DNA of 64,000 bases from Helcococcus kunzii ATCC 51366 (GCF_000245755.1 NZ_JH601088.1:146979-210978), one strand, 5' to 3'. Positions 17,665 through 26,144 are shown, numbered from the stretch's first letter. The notes: generated by a model not told the origin, from the letters alone. Translations and numbers: made by a program.

Positions 17665-18503
17665 AAAAATCCTTAAAAAAATTTGCTCCATTACTTCTAT
17701 TTTTGGTTGGGGGATTAATCGCTCTTTATCCGCTAATTTCACAAAAATATTATGAAATAGAATCAAGCAATCAAATCATAGACTATATAAATGAAGTTGA
17801 TGTTATGGAGCAGAAAGAAATTGATAGAAGATTAAGATTAGCTAAAATCTACAATGGAATATTAGATATTACAAAATTAGCAGATCCATATTCAAAAGAA
17901 GAAAAAGAAGAAGCAGTTACAGAATATGCAAACATGTTAAAAGTTCAAGAAAAGATTGGATTTATAGAAATACCAAAAATCAATCAGAATTTACCAATCT
18001 ATGCAGGTACAAAGGAATCCATTCTTGAAAAAGGGGTTGGACATTTAGAAGGTACTTCATTGCCAATTGGCGGTGAAAGTACCCATACAGTGCTTACAGC
18101 ACATAGAGGGCTACCGACAGCTAAGCTCTTCACAGACTTAGACAAAATGGAAAAAGGAGATGTATTTTATATTCATTCCCTAAACAATGTCCTAGCCTAT
18201 GAAGTAGATCAAATCCTAACGGTAGAACCAACAAACTTTGATCCGGTCCTAGTAGTCGAAGGTAAAGACTATGCAACCCTACTAACATGCACACCATACA
18301 TGGTAAACTCGCACAGGCTCCTAGTTAGAGGAAAGAGAATAGATTACACACCACCAGCTAAAGAATCAATCATAGAAAAAGCAAAAAGCAAAACAAACTA
18401 TGAAATCTACCTATACATTGCTTTAGCCTTTATACTAATTCTCCTAATATTAATTTATCTAACAAGGAAGAAAATTAAAACAATCAATACAAGCGAAAAA
18501 TAA
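17661..18503 (+). CDS. Class C sortase (pilus-type), second copy
   Basis: 280 residues. N-terminal helix (about 7-25), lid-like DPYSKEE near residue 76, catalytic His in LTAHRG, Cys210 in TLLTCTPYMVNSHRLLVRG, and a C-terminal helix (about 253-273). It is translationally coupled to the first copy by ATGA overlap. The two sortases are clearly related, so this is a tandem duplication that has diverged. With only one LPXTG protein present locally, one enzyme may polymerise and the other may attach an accessory subunit encoded elsewhere, or they may be redundant. Confidence 0.93.
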   Translation: MKKSLKKFAPLLLFLVGGLIALYPLISQKYYEIESSNQIIDYINEVDVMEQKEIDRRLRLAKIYNGILDITKLADPYSKEEKEEAVTEYANMLKVQEKIGFIEIPKINQNLPIYAGTKESILEKGVGHLEGTSLPIGGESTHTVLTAHRGLPTAKLFTDLDKMEKGDVFYIHSLNNVLAYEVDQILTVEPTNFDPVLVVEGKDYATLLTCTPYMVNSHRLLVRGKRIDYTPPAKESIIEKAKSKTNYEIYLYIALAFILILLILIYLTRKKIKTINTSEK

Positions 18504-18508
18504 TATTG

Positions 18509-18548
18509 AAGACATCAGCGGCTAGACTAGCAGCGGATGTCTTTGCTT
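18509..18548 (+). terminator. Terminator of the sortase operon
   Basis: AAGACATC pairs with GATGTCTT around an inner GCTAG-A-CTAGC hairpin, followed by TTTGCTTT. Nothing else is apparent up to about 18,700. Confidence 0.7.
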
Positions 18549-18715
18549 TATGTGGGGATAAGGGAATTTTATTTGCTAGTTGATGTTGGTTTTTATATGG
18601 GGTTTAAGGATTTGTTGGAATGTCCTGTCGATGCTATAACAATTTTTGTTGGAATGGGATTGAATTTTAAAAATCTTCATTTTTTATTTCAATAAAATTA
18701 TTTTTGTCATTGTGG

Positions 18716-18964
18716 ACCCTAGCGGATTTAAATTTCTGCATTTCGCTAGGGTCGAAAAACCTCTTTTAACCCTAGTTAAATCGACAATTTTAAATTTGCA
18801 GGGGCGAAAAATGCGCTTATAACCCTAGCTAATTTAGCAATTTCCAATTAGCAGGGGCAAAAATGCAACTTTTTACCCTAGTGAATGTAAAAATTCTGAA
18901 ATTGCAGGGGTAAAATCCTCAAATTTGACCCTGGTGTTTTACTTTTTTTGTAATCCGCAAGGGT
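18716..18964. repeat. Hairpin array B: five ACCCTAG...CAGGGGT units, exact 53-nt period
   Basis: Five units, each exactly 37 nt, start at 18716, 18769, 18822, 18875 and 18928, that is exactly every 53 nt with 16-nt linkers. Left arms are ACCCTAG (ACCCTGG in unit 5); right arms are CTAGGGT, CAGGGGC, CAGGGGC, CAGGGGT and CAAGGGT. Unit 1 is a perfect 10-bp stem (GACCCTAGCG/CGCTAGGGTC). Units 2-4 share a U-G wobble and an A-A mismatch at the same stem positions. Interiors differ in sequence yet extend pairing, for instance GCTAATT with AATTAGC in unit 3. There is no cas gene or identical repeat, so it is not a CRISPR. Confidence 0.85.
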
Positions 18965-19140
18965 CACATACTTCTAATGTCGATGGTAATATAAAAATGT
19001 ACAATTTATTTATTGAAATCTTTATATCCGAAATTTATTTAAAATTTACATTTGTTAAGCTAACATTGGATACGCCAACATCCCTAATAAGTAACTACTC
19101 AGCCAAAAGAACCAGAACTTCAACTAACTCAAGATGCACC

Positions 19141-19310
19141 GGCGCCCTAAATATCCACTATCCAACTAAAACAACCACAATTTCAACTACCTTAGCTACA
19201 CTCATCCCTTTAGTAGTCACCACTCCGCCAAAAGAATCACCACCCCAAATGCCCCAGCTACACCCATACGCCTAATACCTTACAAGCCAGTCAAAAGAAT
19301 TCACCACCCG
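19141..19310 (+). other. C-rich, G-poor intergenic tract (possible Rho site)
   Basis: On the plus strand this stretch holds roughly four C for each G (about 64 versus 15 by hand count) in an otherwise AT-rich genome, with little self-pairing. It lies after array B and before clpB, in the direction of sortase-operon readthrough. The composition is what Rho-dependent termination needs. An open frame at 18925-19275 crosses it, but its peptide is low-complexity Thr/Pro with no start signal. Confidence 0.4.
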
Positions 19311-19317
19311 TCGCGCA

Positions 19318-19495
19318 TTTGTAGAAATATTTTACGCATAAAATCCCCAAAGAATTGTTCTAACACGACGATTAGTTTCCCAACTCGAGGATGTCTGATC
19401 TTACGCAGTAAGCGAGTTCCGCAGAGATGGACGAAACTAACAAGTGTTAGAACAATTTTACAGGGGGATTTTTCTAAGTAAAATATTTCTACAAA
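19318..19495. repeat. 178-nt nested inverted-repeat element (MITE-like or structured RNA)
   Basis: The outer arms are a perfect 18-bp inverted repeat (19318-19335 with 19478-19495). Nested inside are AAAATCCCC/GGGGATTTT (19340-19348 with 19464-19472), a 14-bp stem (19353-19366 with 19444-19457), TTAGTTTC/GAAACTAA (19372-19379 with 19433-19440), AACTCG/CGAGTT (19382-19387 with 19413-19418) and an apical CTTAC-GCA-GTAAG. The whole element folds into one long hairpin with a GC-richer tip. A 12-nt echo of the outer arm (ATTTCTACAAAT) follows it. It could be a non-autonomous mobile element or a processed RNA. The 65-codon minus-strand frame inside it is not convincing. Confidence 0.75.
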
Positions 19496-19520
19496 CAATT
19501 TCTACAAATAATTAATTGAG

Positions 19521-19574
19521 TTGATATTTTCCTCAAAAGTGGGTATAATAAAACTAAAGTCAAAGATAGTCAGG
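19521..19574 (+). promoter_or_regulatory. clpB promoter with CtsR-like operator
   Basis: TTGATA (19521-19526), exactly 17 nt, TATAAT (19544-19549), then AGTCAAAGATAGTCAGG at 19558-19574, a near-consensus CtsR tandem heptad covering the transcription start. The geometry is the same as in the dnaJ-like promoter at 13894-13945. Confidence 0.85.
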
Positions 19575-19672
19575 AAATAATTTTATCAAGAAAATTTTAG
19601 GACTACATAATAGATTATTGGTAAAAAATATCCAAGAAACTTGACTTAATTTAATAATTAAAGGAGTACACA

Positions 19673-22246
19673 ATGAATTTAGAAAAATTTTCAGAGAGAG
19701 CTTTAGAAGTTATTCAAAATGCTCAAAATATTGCAATTAAAAATTCAAATCCACAGTTAACAGAAAATCATTTAGCATATGCTCTATTTATGAACTCAGA
19801 TTCATTGGTATATAGAGTAGTAAATTTAATTGGAGCGGACAGCTCTAAAATAAGAGAACAATTAAAAAGTATTGTAGATAATATGCCTAAACAAACAGGA
19901 GCAGATAATGTTTATCCAAATGCTACATTCCAAAGAGTGGTATTAAAAGCAGAAGATGAAATGGCAGAATTAAAGGATAATTATGTTGGTTTAGAACATA
20001 TATTTTTAGCGTTATTGAAAGAAAAAAATACTTCAATAGAAAAAGTATTTAACAGTTTCAATGTAAATTATAAAAACTTTAAGGATAAAGTGATTGAATT
20101 AAAGGCTAATAAACCAGAAGGAAGTAGTGAAGAGTTGGGAGAAAAATCATCATTAGAAAAATATACAATAGATGTAACTAAGGAAGCTAGAGAAGGAAAG
20201 ATTGATCCGGTTATTGGAAGAGAAGATGAAGTAAGAAGTACAATTAGGATTTTATCTAGAAGGACTAAAAATAATCCGGTATTAATTGGTGAACCTGGTG
20301 TAGGTAAGACCGCTATAGTTGAAGGTATTGCTCAAAGAATAGCAAATAACGACGTACCAGAAAATCTAAAAGATATTAAACTATTGTCTTTAGATATGGC
20401 AGCATTGATTGCTGGCGCAAAATATCGAGGAGAATTCGAAGAAAGATTAAAAGATGTATTGAATGAAATAGAAAACTCTTCAGGACAAATTGTTCTATTT
20501 ATCGACGAAATGCATATGATTGTTGGAGCTGGTAAAACAGATGGTGCAATGGATGCAGGAAATATTATGAAACCTGCATTATCCAGAGGATTGATAAAAG
20601 TTATCGGTGCAACAACCCTAAATGAATATAGACAATATATTGAAAAAGATGGGGCATTAGAGAGAAGATTCCAAAAGGTGATAGTTGATCAACCGAGTGT
20701 TGAAGATACAATTTCCATTCTTCGTGGTATAAAGGAAAAATATGAAATCCACCATGGGATAAGAATTTCTGATGCAGCGGTAATTGCAGCTGCAACTTTA
20801 TCTGATAGATATATTACAGATAGATTTTTACCAGATAAGGCGATAGACTTGATGGATGAAGCGTGCGCTATGATTCGTACAGAAATTGAATCTATGCCGC
20901 AAGAAATCGATGATTTGAGACGTGAGCTATTGCAAATGCAAATTGAGATAACAGCATTAAAGAAAGAAGATGATGAATTTTCTAAGGAAAGATTGGAAAA
21001 TCTAAATAAAGAATATGCTGAAAAGAATGATCTATACAATGAGCTATTTGCAAAATGGCAAGATAGTAAGAAAGTCTTAGAAAAAGAAAATGATGTAAAA
21101 ACAGAAATTGATAAAACAAAAATTGAAATTGAACAAGCAGAAAGAAATTACGATTTTGAAACATTATCAAGATTGAAATATGGTAAATTGCCAGATTTAG
21201 AAAGACAACTTAAGGAATTGCAAGAAAGATCAACTGAAGAATCAGGATTAAAAGAAGAAGTTGGCGAAGATGAGATTGCGGAAGTTGTTGCAAAATGGAC
21301 AGGAATTCCAATTAATAAGCTTGTAGAATCCGAAAAAGAAAGATTATTAAACCTAGATAAAGAACTTCATAAAAGAGTTATCGGGCAAGATGAGGCAGTT
21401 ACAGCTGTTTCAGATGCTATTATTAGGGCTAGATCAGGACTTAAAGATGAAAATAAACCAATCGGTTCATTTATATTCTTAGGGCCAACTGGTGTAGGTA
21501 AGACTGAGTTATCAAAAGCTTTGACACAATTAATGTTTGATGATGAAAGAAATATTATCAGAATTGACATGTCAGAATACATGGAAAAATATTCCGTATC
21601 TAGATTAATTGGTGCTGCGCCTGGTTATGTCGGCTATGAAGAAGGTGGTCAGCTAACTGAAGCGGTAAGAAGAAAGCCGTATTCAGTAATCCTATTTGAT
21701 GAAATTGAAAAAGCGCATCCAGATGTGTTCAATATATTATTGCAAGTATTAGATGATGGAAGATTGACAGATAATCAAGGTCGTACAGTAAACTTCAAAA
21801 ATACTATTATCATTATGACATCAAATATTGGTTCACAATATCTTTTAGATGGCATTGATAACAATGGGGAAATCAAGGAAGATGCAAAAGAAAGTGTACG
21901 AGAAGAATTAAAGAGAAGATTTAGACCAGAATTCTTAAACAGAGTGGACGAAATCGTAATGTTTAAGCCACTTGGAAAATCTGAAATTTCAAGCATTATC
22001 AATCTTGAATTAGAAAAGATTCAATCTCGTTTAGCAGATAGAAAGATAGAAATTAATCTTGATGAATCAGCCAAAGACTTTATCATTGAGAATGCTTATT
22101 CACCAATATATGGTGCTAGACCAATAAAAAGATTCTTACAAAAAAACATAGAAACTGCACTTGGTAAGAAAATCATCGCGGGAGAAATATCAGATAAACA
22201 AGAAGTTAAGATCAGTGCCGATGGAGAAAAAATAATAATTGAATAA
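19673..22246 (+). CDS. clpB: ATP-dependent disaggregase ClpB
   Basis: The 857-residue hexameric AAA+ chaperone pulls proteins out of aggregates together with DnaK. The N-domain (1-145) is followed by AAA1 with Walker A GEPGVGKT near residue 206 and Walker B LFIDEMH near 280. A long coiled-coil M-domain (about 410-530) distinguishes ClpB from ClpC and ClpA. AAA2 has Walker A GPTGVGKT near 606 and the ClpB-type [14 protein letters not shown] and [11 protein letters not shown] segments. No ClpP-binding loop is evident. An AAAGGAG box lies 7 nt upstream. The CtsR-like operator implies heat-shock control. Confidence 0.97.
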   Translation: MNLEKFSERALEVIQNAQNIAIKNSNPQLTENHLAYALFMNSDSLVYRVVNLIGADSSKIREQLKSIVDNMPKQTGADNVYPNATFQRVVLKAEDEMAELKDNYVGLEHIFLALLKEKNTSIEKVFNSFNVNYKNFKDKVIELKANKPEGSSEELGEKSSLEKYTIDVTKEAREGKIDPVIGREDEVRSTIRILSRRTKNNPVLIGEPGVGKTAIVEGIAQRIANNDVPENLKDIKLLSLDMAALIAGAKYRGEFEERLKDVLNEIENSSGQIVLFIDEMHMIVGAGKTDGAMDAGNIMKPALSRGLIKVIGATTLNEYRQYIEKDGALERRFQKVIVDQPSVEDTISILRGIKEKYEIHHGIRISDAAVIAAATLSDRYITDRFLPDKAIDLMDEACAMIRTEIESMPQEIDDLRRELLQMQIEITALKKEDDEFSKERLENLNKEYAEKNDLYNELFAKWQDSKKVLEKENDVKTEIDKTKIEIEQAERNYDFETLSRLKYGKLPDLERQLKELQERSTEESGLKEEVGEDEIAEVVAKWTGIPINKLVESEKERLLNLDKELHKRVIGQDEAVTAVSDAIIRARSGLKDENKPIGSFIFLGPTGVGKTELSKALTQLMFDDERNIIRIDMSEYMEKYSVSRLIGAAPGYVGYEEGGQLTEAVRRKPYSVILFDEIEKAHPDVFNILLQVLDDGRLTDNQGRTVNFKNTIIIMTSNIGSQYLLDGIDNNGEIKEDAKESVREELKRRFRPEFLNRVDEIVMFKPLGKSEISSIINLELEKIQSRLADRKIEINLDESAKDFIIENAYSPIYGARPIKRFLQKNIETALGKKIIAGEISDKQEVKISADGEKIIIE

Positions 22247-22256
22247 AAAAGTTTTT

Positions 22257-22290
22257 ACCAGAGACTTGTGAAAGGGTCTCTGGTTTTTAT
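22257..22290 (+). terminator. clpB terminator
   Basis: ACCAGAGAC pairs with GTCTCTGGT across a 10-nt loop and runs into TTTTTAT, 10 nt after the clpB stop codon. Confidence 0.9.
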
Positions 22291-22365
22291 ATTAATTTTT
22301 ACTAGACTTTCTACTTATGGGTATACATAAAATAACTATTAATCAAAAAGAAAGGTAAAAATCCC

Positions 22366-22878
22366 ATGAAACAACTACTTACAGAAAGACTAATTTTACG
22401 AAGTCCTAAGGAAACGGATGTTGATGATATCTATATCGTTTATAATCAAGATTTTGTAATGAAAAATAATGTTATGAATAAGAAAAATAGAGATGAAATT
22501 ATTGACATGCTTGAAAAAGATAAACATTCCAACACTTGGTATATGGAAGAGAAAAATACTAAAAAGGTTATTGGGATAATAAATAAACGCAGTGATAGTT
22601 TGAGATTTGAGACAAATACTTGTGAATTGTCCTATTGGCTTGGAGAGCAGCATTCAAATAAAGGGTATATGACAGAGGCTTTGCGTGAGGTTATAGATTA
22701 TCTTTTCAAAGAGGAGAACATATCAGGTATCACTTGTAGAGTTTTTGAGGATAATGTATACAGTGCTGCATTATTGAGAAAGCTTGGTTTTGCGCAAGAG
22801 GGAAGACTTGAAAATGCAGTTAAGTCAACGGATGGAGTTATTCACAATGACTTACTGTTTTATTTGGTGAATAAATAA
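22366..22878 (+). CDS. GNAT family N-acetyltransferase (RimJ/RimL-like)
   Basis: The 170-residue acetyl-CoA-dependent acetyltransferase starts with TERLILRSPKETD, the hallmark of the RimJ/RimL subgroup. The CoA-binding motif appears as LGEQHSNKGYMTEALREV near residues 92-110, and the C-terminal NVYSAALLRKLGFAQEGRLE segment near 130-150 is typical. Ribosomal protein N-terminal acetylation, aminoglycoside-like substrates and other amines are all possible within this subgroup. It is a monocistronic gene between clpB and the ABC-F leader. Confidence 0.88.
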   Translation: MKQLLTERLILRSPKETDVDDIYIVYNQDFVMKNNVMNKKNRDEIIDMLEKDKHSNTWYMEEKNTKKVIGIINKRSDSLRFETNTCELSYWLGEQHSNKGYMTEALREVIDYLFKEENISGITCRVFEDNVYSAALLRKLGFAQEGRLENAVKSTDGVIHNDLLFYLVNK

Positions 22879-22882
22879 GAGT

Positions 22883-23136
22883 TTGAATGTTAAGTGAAAA
22901 AAAGTTATAATGTAATTACAAATAAAAAAAGGAGAGTGAGAATGATTATTTTATAAAATGGATTATTGTACTAAATACTTATTTTTTTACAGGACAATTT
23001 GTGCCTGTGCTGTTTTAGTATGCCATTTTATAGGATATCATTTAGTTCGCAAGCTATCTGTTTATTCATATAAACAGATTTTTTATGTCTAAAAATCTAA
23101 TTCTACAATTTTAAATATCCAATTATCATGGCATAC
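22883..23136 (+). promoter_or_regulatory. Attenuator leader of the ABC-F gene
   Basis: A promoter (TTGAAT 22883-22888, 17 nt, TATAAT 22906-22911) drives a leader of about 240 nt. It contains a tiny reading frame (22942-22956), a stem ACAGG/CCTGT (22989-23008) and a Rho-independent terminator: a perfect 10-bp stem ATCTGTTTAT/ATAAACAGAT at 23056-23079 followed by a T-run. A 9-bp long-range pair GTATGCCAT (23018-23026) with ATGGCATAC (23128-23136) encloses the terminator. This is the layout of drug-induced transcription attenuation seen upstream of several resistance ABC-F genes. The gene's AAGGAGG lies at 23151-23157. Confidence 0.75.
22942..22956 (+). CDS. Putative 4-codon leader peptide (MIIL)
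   Basis: ATG-ATT-ATT-TTA-TAA preceded by AGGAGA at 22930-22935, a well-placed ribosome-binding site about 15 nt after the expected transcription start. It could be the ribosome-stalling sensor of the attenuator. A second, overlapping frame starts at 22958 (44 codons, stop at 23090-23092) and crosses the terminator, but it lacks its own ribosome-binding site and would need re-initiation. Confidence 0.45.
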   Translation: MIIL

Positions 23137-23161
23137 ATTTCCAAATTTATAAGGAGGATTT

Positions 23162-24691
23162 ATGCTGCAAATAAATAATTTAAGTCTATATTTATTGGAG
23201 GATTTACGCCCATTGCTTGAAAACTTCACTTTTTCACTCAATAAGTCCGATAAAATCGCGCTTATCGGCGAAGAGGGTAATGGTAAATCAATGCTAATTA
23301 AGGCGATATATGATAAAAATATGATAGAGGATATTTGTTCTATTTCTGGTGAAATATATTCTGATAATGAAAAAATCAGCTATTTGCCACAATCAATCGA
23401 TGATGAAGTATTAAGAAAGACAACTGAAGAATATTTATATGAGAATGTCCCATTGGATATTTTTGACTATAATCTTTTTTATAAACTGATTGGTGAATTT
23501 AATTTTGATGAAGAGCTGATTTCTCGTGAGAAATACATTTCAACCTTATCCGGTGGTGAAAGAATTAAATATATTTTATTGATAGAAATGTTGAAATCAC
23601 CAACTTTGCTATTAATGGATGAACCAAGCAATGATCTTGATTTAGACTCGGTCGAATGGCTTGAAGATTTTATGAAAGATTTAGACATCCCAATAATTTT
23701 TATCTCGCACGATATTAAACTTTTGTCAAATGTTGCAAATAGGATAATTCATCTTGAACAGATAATGAGGAGAACTAAAGCAAAACATACAATTGTTTCA
23801 ATGACTTATCCAGAATATATCGAATATAGGTCGGCCAATATCTATAATCAGACAAAGCGTGCAAATAAAGAGCAGGAAGAATTTGAAAAGAAAATGCATC
23901 GATATAGGAAAGTTCATGATGCGGTGGAGCATGCATTACGAGATACCAAGCCAAATAATCCAGAAGTAGGTAAAAACTTGAAAGATAAGATGCATACGGT
24001 TAAGTCTATGGGGAAAATGCTAGAAAAGGAGAAAGAAAACCTTGCAAAGGCACCCGATTATGAAGAAGCAATTTCAATTGATTTTGATGAAAATATTAAT
24101 GTGCCAAATGGAAAAGTCATCTTAGATATGAGTTTAGATAAACTTGAAATTAATGGAAAAATTTTATCTAAGGATATAGTTTTAAAAGTGTTTGGACCAG
24201 AAAAAATTTGTATCATCGGTAAGAATGGTGCAGGTAAGTCAACTTTATTAAAAGAAATAATTAAGGAATTAGAAAATCTCAATTTAAATGTTGGTTATAT
24301 GCCTCAAACTTATTTTGAATTAAAAGAATACGATATGAATGCTTTAGAATATTTATCTAAGACATTTACAAAAGAGGAACATTCCCACATTTCAACGTAT
24401 CTTGGTGCACTAAGTTTTAGAAGAGAAGAGATGTATAGAAAGATAAAGTCTTTATCGGGTGGACAAAAAGCCAAGCTATTTTTTGCAAAAATGAATTTGA
24501 ATAAATGCGAAGTTTTAGTTTTGGACGAGCCTACAAGAAATTTATCTCCACTTTCTCAACCAGAAATTATAAATGCTCTCAAATCCTTTAATGGTGCGAT
24601 AATTTCCGTTTCTCACGACAGAAATTATATAAAAGAAGTTTGTGATAAAACTTATGAGCTTGATGAGAATGGATTGCATTTTTTAGGCTAA
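23162..24691 (+). CDS. ABC-F family ATPase, possible ribosome-protection protein
   Basis: 509 residues: two ABC ATPase domains in one chain and no transmembrane segments, so it acts in the cytoplasm, presumably on ribosomes. Domain 1 has Walker A GEEGNGKS near residue 37, signature LSGGE near 131 and Walker B LLLMDEPSNDLDLD near 150. The charged interdomain linker (about 215-305) is the segment that reaches the peptidyl-transferase centre in resistance ABC-Fs. Domain 2 has GKNGAGKS near 351, LSGGQ near 437 and VLVLDEPT near 455. The attenuator leader argues for an antibiotic-induced protection factor (Vga/Lsa/Msr-like class) rather than a housekeeping EttA/Uup type. The drug spectrum cannot be read from sequence. 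Confidence 0.85.
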   Translation: MLQINNLSLYLLEDLRPLLENFTFSLNKSDKIALIGEEGNGKSMLIKAIYDKNMIEDICSISGEIYSDNEKISYLPQSIDDEVLRKTTEEYLYENVPLDIFDYNLFYKLIGEFNFDEELISREKYISTLSGGERIKYILLIEMLKSPTLLLMDEPSNDLDLDSVEWLEDFMKDLDIPIIFISHDIKLLSNVANRIIHLEQIMRRTKAKHTIVSMTYPEYIEYRSANIYNQTKRANKEQEEFEKKMHRYRKVHDAVEHALRDTKPNNPEVGKNLKDKMHTVKSMGKMLEKEKENLAKAPDYEEAISIDFDENINVPNGKVILDMSLDKLEINGKILSKDIVLKVFGPEKICIIGKNGAGKSTLLKEIIKELENLNLNVGYMPQTYFELKEYDMNALEYLSKTFTKEEHSHISTYLGALSFRREEMYRKIKSLSGGQKAKLFFAKMNLNKCEVLVLDEPTRNLSPLSQPEIINALKSFNGAIISVSHDRNYIKEVCDKTYELDENGLHFLG

Positions 24692-24752
24692 TCTACTTGT
24701 TATTAGTTTTCATATACTTTAAAATATAAGTAGAATACTAAAAGGAAGAGAT

Positions 24753-25676
24753 ATGAAGATAAAATCAGACAGAAATAAAACGATAGATTTTGGTTTGGAA
24801 GAGGGAAAAAAGTACTTACAAAATGCAATAAGATTTAACCAAAATCTTAAAGTTGATGAAATAATAAATAAAAATATTATCGGAGATACATTTGAAGCGC
24901 TAGATTTAATCGAGGACAATTCAATCGATTTAATAATCGTTGATCCGCCATACAATTTACGTAAAAACTACCATGGAAATGTTTTTACTGAGAAAAATGC
25001 AAAGACATACGAGGCATATACCATCAAATGGGTGGAGAAAGTAAAAGATAAATTAAGGACCAACGGCTCGATTTATGTGTGCTGCGATTGGAAATCTTCT
25101 TTAATGATTGGTCCGATTTTGGCTAAATATTTCAACATTAAAAATAGGATAACTTGGGAACGAGAAAAAGGGCGTGGAGCAAAAACGAATTGGAAAAATG
25201 CTCTTGAAGATATTTGGTTTGCGACAGCATCAGACGAATATACTTTCAATGTTGAAGATGTAAAAAAGAGAAAGAGAGTTATTGCCCCTTATAAAGAAGA
25301 TGGAATGGCGAAAGATTGGAAAGAAAGTGACAAAGTAAAATATAGGGACACCTATCCCTCTAATTTTTGGGATGATATAACAATTCCATTTTGGTCAATG
25401 CCAGAAAATACAGCCCATCCAACGCAAAAACCCGAGAAACTTATTGCGAAATTGATATTAGCTAGTTCAAATGAAAATGATTTAATCTTAGATCCATTCA
25501 TGGGATCCGGTACAACATCAGTCGTTGCGAAAAAACTAAACCGCAGATTTATTGGAATAGAGCAAAATGAAATCTATGTAGCCTGGGCAGAAAAAAGATT
25601 AATCGATGCTGAAAAAAATAAAGAAATACAAGGCATTAAAAATGGTGTATTTTATGAGAGGAATTTTAATGTTTAG
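24753..25676 (+). CDS. Orphan site-specific DNA methyltransferase (N6-Ade/N4-Cyt, beta class)
   Basis: The 307-residue S-adenosylmethionine-dependent methyltransferase has catalytic motif IV DPPYNL near residues 68-73 before the SAM motif I, DPFMGSGTT, near 247-255. This order defines the beta class. The C-terminal FIGIEQNEIY segment is also typical. There is no adjacent endonuclease or specificity subunit, so it may be a solitary epigenetic modifier or a remnant of a restriction system. Recognition site and N6/N4 choice are unknown. It ends just before hairpin array C. Confidence 0.88.
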   Translation: MKIKSDRNKTIDFGLEEGKKYLQNAIRFNQNLKVDEIINKNIIGDTFEALDLIEDNSIDLIIVDPPYNLRKNYHGNVFTEKNAKTYEAYTIKWVEKVKDKLRTNGSIYVCCDWKSSLMIGPILAKYFNIKNRITWEREKGRGAKTNWKNALEDIWFATASDEYTFNVEDVKKRKRVIAPYKEDGMAKDWKESDKVKYRDTYPSNFWDDITIPFWSMPENTAHPTQKPEKLIAKLILASSNENDLILDPFMGSGTTSVVAKKLNRRFIGIEQNEIYVAWAEKRLIDAEKNKEIQGIKNGVFYERNFNV

Positions 25677-25781
25677 CGTTTTTTGATAGCTACCCTAATG
25701 TTAAATGTAATTAATAACTCTATTCCTAAGATAGAATTTGATTAATTATGGCTAAAAGAAGATGTTGTCTTTCCAAGATCA

Positions 25782-26076
25782 TATACATAAAACTCCATTA
25801 ATTAGATTTTATGTATAAAATAAAAATGATCGTATACATAAAACTAGTTTTCAAAAATATATGTATAAAAATTTTCCGGATTTTATACATATATGCTTCA
25901 TACTATCCAATATGTGTATAACAAGAGCTGGTGAACTTATACATATGTACTTAAAATCATCAGAATGTGTATAAAATTTTTGAAAATCTTATACATAGAA
26001 AAGAAAAATTAGGATTTATGTATAAACTCTTCTTTGACTTTATACATAAATTTTCAAATCAGCAAAAATATGGATA
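25782..26076. repeat. Hairpin array C: six TATACATA...TATGTATA units
   Basis: Six inverted-repeat units lie at 25782-25817, 25833-25867, 25884-25920, 25938-25973, 25990-26024 and 26041-26076. Lengths are 35-37 nt, start-to-start 51, 51, 54, 52 and 51 nt, and linkers 15-17 nt. The left arm TATACATA is invariant in all six units. Right arms are TATGTATA, TATGTATA, TGTGTATA, TGTGTATA, TATGTATA and TATGGATA; the TGTG change keeps pairing as a G-U wobble. A terminator follows 20 nt later, so the array could be the 3' part of the methyltransferase transcript or a separate RNA. No coding gene fits the 569-bp gap. Confidence 0.85.
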
Positions 26077-26096
26077 AAATATTATGTTCTAAAAAA

Positions 26097-26144
26097 GGAG
26101 TTGTTACAGAATGACGAAAAAGTTATTTTGCAACAGCTCCTTTT
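26097..26144 (+). terminator. Terminator after array C, GCTGTTGCAAAAT family
   Basis: GGAGTTGTTACAGAAT pairs with TTTTGCAACAGCTCC, followed by TTTT. It is the third member of the conserved terminator family and separates array C from the ccdA operon. Confidence 0.85.

Noticed and set aside
18716..18964. CRISPR array
   Set aside because: Spacing is regular, but units are inverted repeats with short 7-nt conserved arms and variable interiors; there are no 23-47-nt identical direct repeats and no cas genes.
18925..19275. 116-codon open frame
   Set aside because: It crosses hairpin unit 5 of array B and a C-rich tract; the peptide is low-complexity Thr/Pro and there is no ribosome-binding site.
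19301..19498. 65-codon minus-strand frame
   Set aside because: It lies entirely over the nested palindrome 19318-19495, whose symmetry explains the absence of stops better than coding does.
22958..23092. 44-codon frame in the ABC-F leader as a real gene
   Set aside because: No ribosome-binding site of its own and it runs through the attenuator stem; kept only as a possible re-initiation frame.
24753..26076. Restriction-modification or phage-defence island
   Set aside because: Only the methyltransferase is present; neighbours are ABC-F and ccdA genes, with no nuclease, helicase or integrase.
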